A stretch of DNA of 64,000 bases from Arthrobacter sp. Soil763 (lineage in GTDB: Bacteria > Actinomycetota > Actinomycetes > Actinomycetales > Micrococcaceae), in the NCBI RefSeq assembly GCF_001428365.1, contig NZ_LMSH01000003.1, forward strand, positions 113,524 to 177,523, written 5' to 3'. The first letter of the stretch is position 1. Each line of letters starts with the position of its first letter. This document shows, one piece after another, positions 1 through 7,770 of the stretch. Under the pieces are notes generated by a model. The model was not told the origin of the DNA, made no database searches, and saw nothing but the letters and a program-made list of their open reading frames with translations. Position numbers and translations under genes: made by a program.

Positions 1-164
1 CCACCAGCACCGACAACGGCACGCTCCTCTGCTCCCACCACCATCACGTGATCCACAAAGAACAATGGACCATCCACGTCCAGGCCGGCGTCCCCTGGTA
101 CATCCCGCCACCCCACCTCGACCCCGGCCAAAAACCACGCCAAAACCACTACTTCCGATCGTGA
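1..164 (+). CDS. HNH endonuclease of DUF222/13E12 type, 3' end only
   Basis: An open frame enters from the left edge (first whole codon at base 3) and stops with TGA at 162-164, giving 53 C-terminal residues. It contains LLCSHHHHVIHKEQW, which resembles the second half of the HNH nuclease motif at the end of DUF222/13E12-repeat proteins, where the conserved Cys and clustered His residues coordinate metal. The short tail rich in Pro, Gln and Arg is also usual for that family. These genes are abundant in Micrococcales and are probably nucleases of mobile or selfish origin, but their cellular role is not settled. The 139 bp that follow, up to the next gene, hold nothing I recognise. Confidence 0.75.
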   Translation, partial: TSTDNGTLLCSHHHHVIHKEQWTIHVQAGVPWYIPPPHLDPGQKPRQNHYFRS

Positions 165-303
165 TGGGCGGTTAAAACCTTCGACACCTGAATGGTCACC
201 GCGTGGTGGCATCAGAGCTTGGCCCCAAGGGCTCGTCAAACCTTCCAAGTAGTGCTGGAATGGCAGGCACCTAGCCCAATGGGAAACGTCAAAGGGGACA
301 TCC

Positions 304-885
304 ATGGCCCACATCGAAACCTCCGGTTCTCGTCCCGTCGACCGATCCGGCGGACGGACCATGCTGGGAATTGCTTCCGGGTTCGCAGCGATCCTCTGCT
401 GGTGGATCGGGCTCACCGGTTATGTGGTCGTAGGTGGCCCAGCCAGCGGGCGCGGCGGATTCCTCGCCTTCTTCGCCATCCCGGCGCTGGCAACCGCCGG
501 AACCTGGCTCATCGCGGCCCGCAACAAGCAAGCACCCGCGGCTAAGTTCCCCGCCCCGCGCGCTGGCCTTCGCCGTCGGGGCCATGGCTCGGCAGGAAGA
601 AGTCGCCATCGCGCCAAGGCCGCACCTGAGTTGGCGCGCAACGTGGGAGGTGGCGACTACAAGCGCCAATCCGTGGTCGGCGCCGCTACCAGCCGCGTCT
701 TCGTGCTGGTCATCGGCGGATTCGCGGCCGTCCTGCTCTGGTGGATAGGAATCACCGCCTATTTAGCCACAGGTGGCACCGCGAGCGGCGTGTCCGGGCT
801 TGGCGTTTTCCTTGCCGCGCCAGCCGCCGTCACTACCGGAATCTACCTAACCGCGCGCCGCCGCAGCGGGGCACCGCGCGTTTGA
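304..885 (+). CDS. Membrane protein with an internal two-fold duplication
   Basis: A 193-residue protein of unrecognised family; AGGGG lies just upstream of the ATG. It contains two copies of a roughly 48-residue module, at residues 27-74 and 140-187. By eye 25 of 48 positions are identical, including a WWIG motif followed by T-x-Y and by GG-x-ASG. Each module is a pair of hydrophobic helices, so four membrane segments are expected, joined by a basic linker (about residues 75-125, rich in Arg, Lys and Pro). I cannot assign a function. It stands alone, convergent with the gamma-glutamyltransferase gene, whose stop is only 17 bp away. Confidence 0.6.
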   Translation: MAHIETSGSRPVDRSGGRTMLGIASGFAAILCWWIGLTGYVVVGGPASGRGGFLAFFAIPALATAGTWLIAARNKQAPAAKFPAPRAGLRRRGHGSAGRSRHRAKAAPELARNVGGGDYKRQSVVGAATSRVFVLVIGGFAAVLLWWIGITAYLATGGTASGVSGLGVFLAAPAAVTTGIYLTARRRSGAPRV

Positions 886-901
886 CGAGCGGCGTCCGCC
901 C

Positions 902-2725
902 CTACCTCCCGGCGGCGTAGCCTTGGGCGCCGCGGGGGTTGGCCGCCGCCTGCAGCACTCCGGTGGCCGGGTCCCTGGTCACGGCCGACAGCCGACCCAG
1001 GGTCCAGCCGCCCACCCGGGTGACGACATGGCCGCGGTGTTCCAGGCCCGCAATGACTTCCTCGCCGAGCCGCTCCTCGACGACGGCGCCGCCGGGTTCC
1101 CAGGTGCGCGGCCAGAAGGAGCCGGGCATCGACGTCGTATGGAACGTCGGCGCGTCGATGGCCTGCTGCGGCGTGAAGCCCCCGACGATCGTCCGGAGCA
1201 GGTACGGCAGCTGCCACTGGTCCTGCTGGTCCCCGCCCGGGGAACCCAGCGCGGTGACGGCCTGGCCGTCCCGCAGCACCAGGGTGGGTGTCAGGGTGGT
1301 GCGCGGGCGCTTGCCGGGGGTCAGGGTCGACGGCGTGCCCGGTTCCAGCCATGTCATCTGCAGCCGAGTACCCAGGCAGAAGCCAAGGTCGGGGATGGTT
1401 GGTGAGGACTGCAGCCAGCCACCGGACGGCGTGGCCGAGACCATGTTGCCCCAGCGGTCGACGACGTCGATGTGGCAGGTGTCGCCCCGGGTCTCCCCGC
1501 TCGGCGCGACCGTGGGCTCGCCGACGCCCAGCCCCGCCGGGGCGGAGCCGCTGCGGGCCAGCGCCGGCGGCGTGTACTCGGTCCGCAGCACCGGAACGTA
1601 GGGCTCGCGTCCCGGGACCGTCCCGGGCCGGAAATCGTGGGAGGCCCGGTCCGTGATCAGGGCGCGGCGTTCGGCGCAGTACTCCTCGGAGAGCAGGTAC
1701 GGGAGCGGCACCTCGGTGTCCCCGTAGTAGGCCTCGCGGTCGGCGAGGGCGAGCTTCTGCGCCTCCAGGATGGTGTGCACGCCAAGCTCGGTGGACGGAT
1801 CAAGGAACCGGTCCTCGAACCCGTCCAGGATGGCGAGGGTCTGCAGCAGCGCCGGCCCCTGGCCCCAGGGACCGGTCTTGGCGATGGTGTGGCCACGGAA
1901 CTCGACGGTGGCCGCAGGCTCGAAGCCGGCTTCGAAGCCGGCCAGGTCGGCCAGGTCCATCACGCCGGCGTGGTCGGTGCCGGACGAGTGCCGGTGCGAC
2001 GTCCGCACCGACTCAGCCATCGCCTTGGCGACGAAACCCTCGCGCCATTCGCGCCGGGCGGCGTCGATCCGGTCCTCGCGGGTTGCCCCGGCGGCGGCGG
2101 GTCCCGCCTCGATAAGGCGTTCCAGGGTCCGGGCGTAGGCCGGGTTCCGGAACAGGGTGCCCTCGGCGGGGACGGCGCCGCCGGGCATCCAGAGCGCCGC
2201 CGACGTCGGCCAGTGCTCCTGGAACAGCTCCGCCACCGCGGCAATCGTGGTGCCGACGCGGCCCAGCAGGGGGTGTCCCTCCCGCGCGTAGCCAATGGCG
2301 AAGCCCAGCACCTCCGCCAGCTCCCACGTCCCGTGGTCCCGCAGCAGCAGGAGCCAGGCGTCGACGGCGGCCGGTACCGCGGCGGCCAGCGCCCCGGATC
2401 CCGGGACGAGGTCCAGGCCTTCGGCACGGTAATGCTCCACCGTGGCCGCGGCCGGTGCCGGGCCCTGCCCCATCAGCACCACCGGGGTGCCGGGGTCGTC
2501 CGCAGTGACGAAGACGCCGGTCATGTCCCCGCCGGGTCCGTTGAGGTGCGGCTCCACGACGTGCAGCACGAAGGCGCCGGCCGTGGCGGCGTCGAACGCG
2601 TTACCGCCGCGTTCGAGCACCGCCTGGGCCGCCGCCGTCGCGAGCCAGTGCGTGGACGCGCTCATGCCGAAGGTGCCCTGCAGGGTGGGCCTGGTGGTGA
2701 ACTGGTCGGGCGCGGTGAAGGTCAT
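902..2725 (-). CDS. Gamma-glutamyltransferase family protein
   Basis: A 607-residue protein of the gamma-glutamyltranspeptidase (Ntn-hydrolase) family, normal length. The N-terminal part shows the family pattern GGNAFDAA followed by GPGGD. Thr416, in GDTCHIDVVD, fits the nucleophile that becomes the new N-terminus after autocleavage, and SPTIPD and the PRTTLTPT stretch follow as in the small subunit. Such enzymes hydrolyse or transfer gamma-glutamyl groups from glutathione and related amides; some clade members act on other amides, so the substrate is open. I see no convincing signal peptide, so it may be cytoplasmic. The start lies 2 bp after the stop of the 47-residue membrane protein gene and lacks a clear ribosome site, which suggests translational coupling within the three-gene operon headed by the OFA transporter. 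Confidence 0.85.
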   Translation of the reverse strand: MTFTAPDQFTTRPTLQGTFGMSASTHWLATAAAQAVLERGGNAFDAATAGAFVLHVVEPHLNGPGGDMTGVFVTADDPGTPVVLMGQGPAPAAATVEHYRAEGLDLVPGSGALAAAVPAAVDAWLLLLRDHGTWELAEVLGFAIGYAREGHPLLGRVGTTIAAVAELFQEHWPTSAALWMPGGAVPAEGTLFRNPAYARTLERLIEAGPAAAGATREDRIDAARREWREGFVAKAMAESVRTSHRHSSGTDHAGVMDLADLAGFEAGFEPAATVEFRGHTIAKTGPWGQGPALLQTLAILDGFEDRFLDPSTELGVHTILEAQKLALADREAYYGDTEVPLPYLLSEEYCAERRALITDRASHDFRPGTVPGREPYVPVLRTEYTPPALARSGSAPAGLGVGEPTVAPSGETRGDTCHIDVVDRWGNMVSATPSGGWLQSSPTIPDLGFCLGTRLQMTWLEPGTPSTLTPGKRPRTTLTPTLVLRDGQAVTALGSPGGDQQDQWQLPYLLRTIVGGFTPQQAIDAPTFHTTSMPGSFWPRTWEPGGAVVEERLGEEVIAGLEHRGHVVTRVGGWTLGRLSAVTRDPATGVLQAAANPRGAQGYAAGR

Positions 2726-2727
2726 GG

Positions 2728-2871
2728 TCAGCCGAACAGCGCCGCCACGCGGGTCAGGGTCTCGTAGACCCCGTAGGCCAGCGGCAATCCGACGAGGGCC
2801 CAGCCCACCACCAGTTTGCCGGTGGACGGGTTCACGGCGGAGCGGGCATCCGGGGTGTTTGTGGTGCTCAT
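2728..2871 (-). CDS. 47-residue single-pass membrane protein, OFA transporter partner
   Basis: A small open frame of 47 codons plus TGA fills the space between the OFA-type transporter and the gamma-glutamyltransferase. Its ATG follows the transporter stop directly with no gap. The protein begins MSTTNTPDARS, then has one hydrophobic segment (about residues 20-36, KLVVGWALVGLPLAYGVY) and a short tail. Proteins of this size and pattern next to OFA-family permeases are annotated in databases as MFS transporter small subunit. The exact junctions make it very likely to be translated with the transporter. A role in assembly or stability of the permease is inference. Confidence 0.75.
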   Translation of the reverse strand: MSTTNTPDARSAVNPSTGKLVVGWALVGLPLAYGVYETLTRVAALFG

Positions 2872-4266
2872 CTAGGCCTCCATGGCGGGTTCGGCGGGCC
2901 GGACGCTGTCCGGGCGGGGTTCGTGGAATCGGGCGTCCACCGGCTTGACCAGCAGGTTGGCGACGAAGCCGACTACCAGCAGCGCCACCATGGTCAGCAG
3001 GGCCGGCTGGTAGTCCGAGGCGTTGAGCTGGCCGGGCTTGCCCTGGGCGTCCAGGAACGCGTTGACGATCAGCGGTCCGGCGACGCCGGCGGCGGACCAG
3101 GCGGTCAGCAGCCGGCCGTGGATGGCGCCGACCTGGAAGGTCCCAAACAGGTCCCGCAGGTACGCCGGGGCCGTCGCGAAGCCGCCGCCGTAGAAGGAGA
3201 TGATGAAGAACGCCAGGGCGACGTAGAGGAAGGTGGTGGAGGAGCCGGCGAGGGCCAGCACCGTGTAGAGCACCGCGCCGACGCCGAGGTAGACCATGTA
3301 GATCCGCTTGCGACCGGTCAGGTCGGACGTGGCGGACCAGGCGAAGCGCCCGGCCATGTTACCGATGGAGAGCAGCCCGACGAAGCCTGCGGCGACGCCG
3401 GCACTGACCAGGGACGCGCCGTCGGATTGCCGGAAGAAGTCCTGGATCATTGGGGCGGCCTGCTCCAGGATGCCGATGCCGGCGGTGACGTTGCAGAACA
3501 GCGCGATCCAGACCAGCCAGAACTGCTTGGTCTTGACCGCGTTCCTGGCCGAAACGTTGTCCGTGGTGACCAGCTCGGAGGCTTTGACCTTCGCCGCATC
3601 GAAGCCGGCGGGCTTCCAGCCCTCGGCCGGCACCTTGATGGTGAAGGCGCCGAAGAGCATGTACGCGAGGTAGACGACGGCGAGGGTCAGGAAGAGCTTG
3701 CCGACGGAGTCGCCGCTGGCCACCCAGCCCTTGGCACCGGAGTTGGGGTCGTACATCTTCAGCAGCGCGGTGGAGACCGGGCTGGCGATCAGGGCGCCGC
3801 CGCCGAAGCCCATGATGGCCATGCCGGTGGCGAGGCCGGGGCGGTCCGGGAACCACTTAATCAGCGTGGACACGGGCGAGATGTAGCCGATGCCCAAGCC
3901 AATGCCACCAACGACGCCGTAGCCCAGGTAGACGAGCCACAGCTGGTGGGTGAAGATGCCGAGCGAGCCGATCAGGAAGCCGCTCGTCCAGAACATGGCG
4001 GAGGTGAACATCGCCTTGCGGGGGCCGTTGGTGTCCACCCAGGTGCCCATGATCGCGGCGGAGAGGCCGAGCATCACGATGGCGATGGAGAAGATCACAC
4101 CGATTTCGGTCAGGCTGGCGCCGAAGTGCTTGACCAGCGCCGTCTTGTAGACACTGGTGGCGTACGCCTGGCCGATGCAGAGGTGGACGGCGAGCGCCGC
4201 GGGCGGCACCAGCCAGCGGTTGAAGCCCGGCGGGGCGATTGTCCGTTCACGGTCGAGCCAGCCCAT
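2872..4266 (-). CDS. OFA-family MFS transporter (oxalate/formate antiporter type)
   Basis: A 464-residue inner-membrane permease of the major facilitator superfamily with about twelve hydrophobic helices. The N-terminal part (AVHLCIGQAYATSVY, then GxGxGxGY in the fourth or fifth helix and KWFPDRPGLATG) is typical of the oxalate:formate antiporter family. Family members exchange small carboxylates, but most actinobacterial members are uncharacterised, so the substrate is unknown. It is first in an operon with a 47-residue membrane protein and a gamma-glutamyltransferase, which raises the possibility of a gamma-glutamyl or amino-acid-derived substrate (inference). The 220 bp upstream, up to the end of tex, contain GC-rich inverted repeats but no gene. 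Confidence 0.88.
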   Translation of the reverse strand: MGWLDRERTIAPPGFNRWLVPPAALAVHLCIGQAYATSVYKTALVKHFGASLTEIGVIFSIAIVMLGLSAAIMGTWVDTNGPRKAMFTSAMFWTSGFLIGSLGIFTHQLWLVYLGYGVVGGIGLGIGYISPVSTLIKWFPDRPGLATGMAIMGFGGGALIASPVSTALLKMYDPNSGAKGWVASGDSVGKLFLTLAVVYLAYMLFGAFTIKVPAEGWKPAGFDAAKVKASELVTTDNVSARNAVKTKQFWLVWIALFCNVTAGIGILEQAAPMIQDFFRQSDGASLVSAGVAAGFVGLLSIGNMAGRFAWSATSDLTGRKRIYMVYLGVGAVLYTVLALAGSSTTFLYVALAFFIISFYGGGFATAPAYLRDLFGTFQVGAIHGRLLTAWSAAGVAGPLIVNAFLDAQGKPGQLNASDYQPALLTMVALLVVGFVANLLVKPVDARFHEPRPDSVRPAEPAMEA

Positions 4267-4486
4267 AATTGCTCCCCTTGCTCATCGAAGACGTCGCTGT
4301 CTCTGCGCCGCCCGGGCGCGGGGCCCGGTGGCATAGAGGCGAAGGCCCCGGATTCGGCCGTTGCCTCCGGCAATCATGGTGCAGATCACAGCGTCGTGGC
4401 CGATTTCAGTGGCGCGCGGGGCCGGTTTCACGACGAGCGGTAGCATTTTCGCGATAAGCGGTTCCCGGAGCTGGATGGCTGGCTGG

Positions 4487-6937
4487 TTAGTCGGCCAGGC
4501 CGGCATCCCGGAGCGCCGCGGCCAGTGCCGTGTTGGCCGGCGACGGCGTCGACTGCGGCCGCCGGGTCTTGCCCGTGCGGTCCGCGGTGCCCTTCGCCGG
4601 GGTCTGGCGGCTCTGCGCCGTTCGGTCCGGCGCCTTTCGGTCCGACGCTTTTCGGTGCGGCGCCTGGAGGCCCTGCTTCGGCCGGCCGGGCGTCTGCTGG
4701 TCCGGGGCCTGCCGCGCGGCGGCGCCGGGTTCGTCGTCGAGCCGCAGCGTCAGCGAGATCCGTTTGCGCTCCGGGTCCGCCTCAAGAACCTTCACGCGGA
4801 CCACCTGCCCGGACTTCACGACCTCGCGGGGGTCGGAGACGAACCGGTTGGCCAGGGCCGAGACGTGCACCAGCCCGTCCTGGTGCACGCCGACGTCGAC
4901 GAACGCGCCAAACGCGGCCACGTTGGTCACCGTCCCCTCCAGCACCATCCCCGGCCGCAGGTCGGAGATCTTCTCGACGCCCTCGCGGAACGCCGCCGCC
5001 GCGAATGCGGGCCGCGGGTCCCGCCCGGGCTTGTCCAGTTCCGCGAGGATGTCCCGGACCGTCGGCAGGCCGAACGAGCCGTCCACGAAGTCCGTCGGAT
5101 CCAGCCCGGACAGGGCGCCGCCGGCGCCGGCGGCAGCCTTGATCCGGCGCGCCAGCGGGTACGCTTCCGGGTGCACGCTGGAGGCATCCAGCGGCTCCGC
5201 TCCCCCGGTGATCCGCAGGAAGCCGGCGCACTGTTCGAAGGCTTTGGCCCCCAGCCGGGGCACCTTCTTCAACTCGCTGCGCTTGGTGAAGGGGCCGTGT
5301 TCGTTGCGGTACGCCACGATGTTTTCGCTCAGCAGCGGTCCGACGCCGGCCACCCGGCTCAGCAGGGCCGGGGACGCGGTGTTGACGTCCACCCCGACGG
5401 CGTTGACGCAGTCCTCGACGACGGCGTCCAGGCTGCGGTCCAGCTTCGAGGCCGTGACGTCGTGCTGGTACTGCCCGACGCCGATCGACTTCGGCTCGAT
5501 CTTGACCAGTTCCGCCAGCGGATCCTGCAGCCGGCGGGCGATCGAGACCGCCCCGCGCAGCGACACGTCCATGCCGGGCAGTTCGGCGGCGGCGAGCGCC
5601 GACGCAGAGTAGACGGACGCGCCGGCCTCGGAGACGACGAGTTTCTGCGGCGCCGGGCCGCTTCCGGCGCCGAGTTCCTTGATCAGTTCCGCCGCGAGTT
5701 TGTCCGTCTCCCGGGAAGCGGTGCCGTTGCCGATGGCGACGAGTTCAACCCCGTGCTTGCGGGCCAGGGCGGCCAGGGTGCGCAGCGCCTCGTCCCATTT
5801 CCGGGCGGGGGCGTGCGGATAGACCGTGTCCGTCGCGACGACCTTGCCGGTCCCGTCCACGACGGCGACCTTGACGCCGGTCCGCAAGCCCGGGTCCAGG
5901 CCCAGGGTGGCGCGGTTCCCCGCCGGGGCGGCGAGCAGCACATCGCGGAGGTTCGCGGCGAAGACCCGGACCGCCTCGTCCTCGGCCGCGGCGAAGAGAC
6001 GGCTCCGCAGGTCGCCGCTCAGCCGGCTGAGCACCCGGGAGCGCCACGCGAGCTGCGCGGTCTGCAGCAGCCACGCGTCGGCGGGCCGGCCGCGGTCGGC
6101 GACCCCGAGGAACCTGGCCACGGCGCCCTCGTAGCGGGCCCGCGCGGCGGCCAGCGCGCCGTCGTCGTCGTCAGGGTCCGCCTCGGTGAGATCCAGCTCC
6201 AGCACCCCGTCCTTCTCGCCCCGCAGCAGCGCGAGGACCCGGTGGGAGGGCATCCCAGACGGCGCCTGGGAGAACTCGAAGTAGTCCTTGAACTTCTGTC
6301 CCTCGGCTTCCTTGCCCTTTTTCACGCGGGAGACCATCCGGCCCTGCGTCCAGAGCCGTTCGCGCAGCGTCTGGGCAAGGTCCGGGTCCTGCGCGGCGCG
6401 CTCGACCAGGATGGACCGTGCCCCGGCGAGCGCCGCGGCGGCGTCGCCGATCGCGTGGTCGGCGTTGAGGTACTTGGCGGCTTCGCGTTCCGGGTCCAGC
6501 TCCGGCCGGCGCAGCAACGCGTCCGCGAGCGGCTCGAGCCCGGCCTCCCGGGCTGCCTGGGCCTTCGTGCGCCGCTTCGACTTGAACGGCAGGTAGATGT
6601 CCTCCAGCCGGGACTTCGTGTCGGCGGCGGCGACGGCGGACTCCAGTTCGGGGGTCAGCGCACCCTGCGCGGCGATCGCCTCAAGGATGGTCCGACGGCG
6701 GTCCTGCAGTTCGCGCAGGTAGCGCAGCCGCTCTTCGAGCGTTCTGAGCTGGGTGTCGTCCAGGGTGCCGGTGGCTTCCTTGCGGTAGCGGGCGATGAAC
6801 GGGACCGTGGAACCGGCGTCGAGCAACTCGACCGCTGCCTTCACCTGCCAGGGTTTCACCCCCAGCTCGGCGGCGATCAGGGTCTCGATCTGCGAACTTG
6901 CGGCGGGCTGCTGCGGGGCGTTACTCACCCACCCCAT
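4487..6937 (-). CDS. tex: Tex family RNA-binding transcriptional accessory protein
   Basis: An 816-residue homologue of Tex, a cytoplasmic nucleic-acid-binding protein related to eukaryotic Spt6. Visible in order are the helical Tex N-terminal region (about residues 15-200), a YqgF/RNase H-like fold around GLDPGLRTGVKVAVVD (about 340-450), helix-hairpin-helix motifs (VNTASPALLSRVAGVGP, about 505-560), and an S1 domain near 645-715 (LRPGMVLEGTVTNVAAFGAF to VLEADPERKRISLTLR). The last 100 residues are a basic, low-complexity tail rich in Gln, Pro, Lys and Arg, longer than in short Tex proteins and common in actinobacteria. An alternative GTG start lies three codons downstream. It is probably monocistronic, 6 bp upstream of the end of the SOUL gene on the same strand. 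Confidence 0.93.
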   Translation of the reverse strand: MGWVSNAPQQPAASSQIETLIAAELGVKPWQVKAAVELLDAGSTVPFIARYRKEATGTLDDTQLRTLEERLRYLRELQDRRRTILEAIAAQGALTPELESAVAAADTKSRLEDIYLPFKSKRRTKAQAAREAGLEPLADALLRRPELDPEREAAKYLNADHAIGDAAAALAGARSILVERAAQDPDLAQTLRERLWTQGRMVSRVKKGKEAEGQKFKDYFEFSQAPSGMPSHRVLALLRGEKDGVLELDLTEADPDDDDGALAAARARYEGAVARFLGVADRGRPADAWLLQTAQLAWRSRVLSRLSGDLRSRLFAAAEDEAVRVFAANLRDVLLAAPAGNRATLGLDPGLRTGVKVAVVDGTGKVVATDTVYPHAPARKWDEALRTLAALARKHGVELVAIGNGTASRETDKLAAELIKELGAGSGPAPQKLVVSEAGASVYSASALAAAELPGMDVSLRGAVSIARRLQDPLAELVKIEPKSIGVGQYQHDVTASKLDRSLDAVVEDCVNAVGVDVNTASPALLSRVAGVGPLLSENIVAYRNEHGPFTKRSELKKVPRLGAKAFEQCAGFLRITGGAEPLDASSVHPEAYPLARRIKAAAGAGGALSGLDPTDFVDGSFGLPTVRDILAELDKPGRDPRPAFAAAAFREGVEKISDLRPGMVLEGTVTNVAAFGAFVDVGVHQDGLVHVSALANRFVSDPREVVKSGQVVRVKVLEADPERKRISLTLRLDDEPGAAARQAPDQQTPGRPKQGLQAPHRKASDRKAPDRTAQSRQTPAKGTADRTGKTRRPQSTPSPANTALAAALRDAGLAD

Positions 6938-6943
6938 TTTGCC

Positions 6944-7609
6944 TTACCCGGTTACGGCGCCGGTTCCGTCGGGCGCATTGCCGGGTTCCGCCACGTCTTG
7001 GACCAGCTCGTTGCGCCGCAGGAACCACGGCTTGAACGGCGGGTCGAACCGGGCGAAGCGCGGCGGCCCCACCGCTCTCAGGCCGGCGAGGGCCAGCGCG
7101 GCCTGCAGGCCCTCATTCCGGCGCGCGAAAGCCGCTTCGGAGCCGCCGCCGGAGAACCGGACCACTGCGGCCAGGGCGCCGGGGACGGCCCGGATCTGGA
7201 CCAACGGGTCCGTCGGGACCGGGGCAGTCTCGGCGCTCACGCCGGCCGGCAGCACGAAGGCCACCACAAACTCGGCCGCCCCGCCGTTTCCGGCGCCCGG
7301 TGCGCCCGAGGCTCCCGTCGCGTTCCCCGGCAGCGGACCGCTCTGCAGGACCGGGGCGGTCATCGCCAGCTTCTGGGCGGACCCGGCCCCCGGGCTGCCG
7401 GCGGCCTGGAGCACGGGAGCGGTCATGGCCAGTTTCTGTACCGCGGTGTTGTTGCCGCTGATGTAGTTGAACAGGTGCCGGAAGGCCGCGTTCCCGGCCC
7501 GGTCGAAGCTCGCGGTCACCCGCACCTCCGCGACCACGTACGGCGGGTAGCGGCGGAGCTCGAAATGCGGGTAGTGGCGGACCAGCTCGTAGGGTTGCTG
7601 TTCGGTCAT
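6944..7609 (-). CDS. SOUL-family heme-binding protein
   Basis: A 221-residue protein beginning MTEQQPYELVRHYPHFELRRYPPYVVAEV, the conserved opening of SOUL/HBP proteins. These bind heme or other tetrapyrroles in animals and plants; bacterial roles are poorly known. The family core continues with AFRHLFNYISGNN and two copies of KLAMTAPVLQ (about residues 57-66 and 77-86), where the usual protein has one KIAMTTPV segment, so this stretch looks locally duplicated. The ATG at 7609 was chosen because the SOUL domain starts immediately there; the open frame upstream has no family match and overlaps the promoter of the divergent helicase gene. No signal peptide is visible, so it is probably cytoplasmic. 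Confidence 0.85.
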   Translation of the reverse strand: MTEQQPYELVRHYPHFELRRYPPYVVAEVRVTASFDRAGNAAFRHLFNYISGNNTAVQKLAMTAPVLQAAGSPGAGSAQKLAMTAPVLQSGPLPGNATGASGAPGAGNGGAAEFVVAFVLPAGVSAETAPVPTDPLVQIRAVPGALAAVVRFSGGGSEAAFARRNEGLQAALALAGLRAVGPPRFARFDPPFKPWFLRRNELVQDVAEPGNAPDGTGAVTG

Positions 7610-7770
7610 GATGCTACCGACGATACGCCGGACCCCGGACAGCGGCCAGACCCCGGCGCGGGCCGGTTCGGCGGCCCGGCGCCCGCCGGGCTTTCGGTGT
7701 CGGTGGGCTTTGGTAGCTTGGCAGCAGAGGGACGGACGGCAGCGGGACCAACCAAGCAAAGCGGGGCGCA

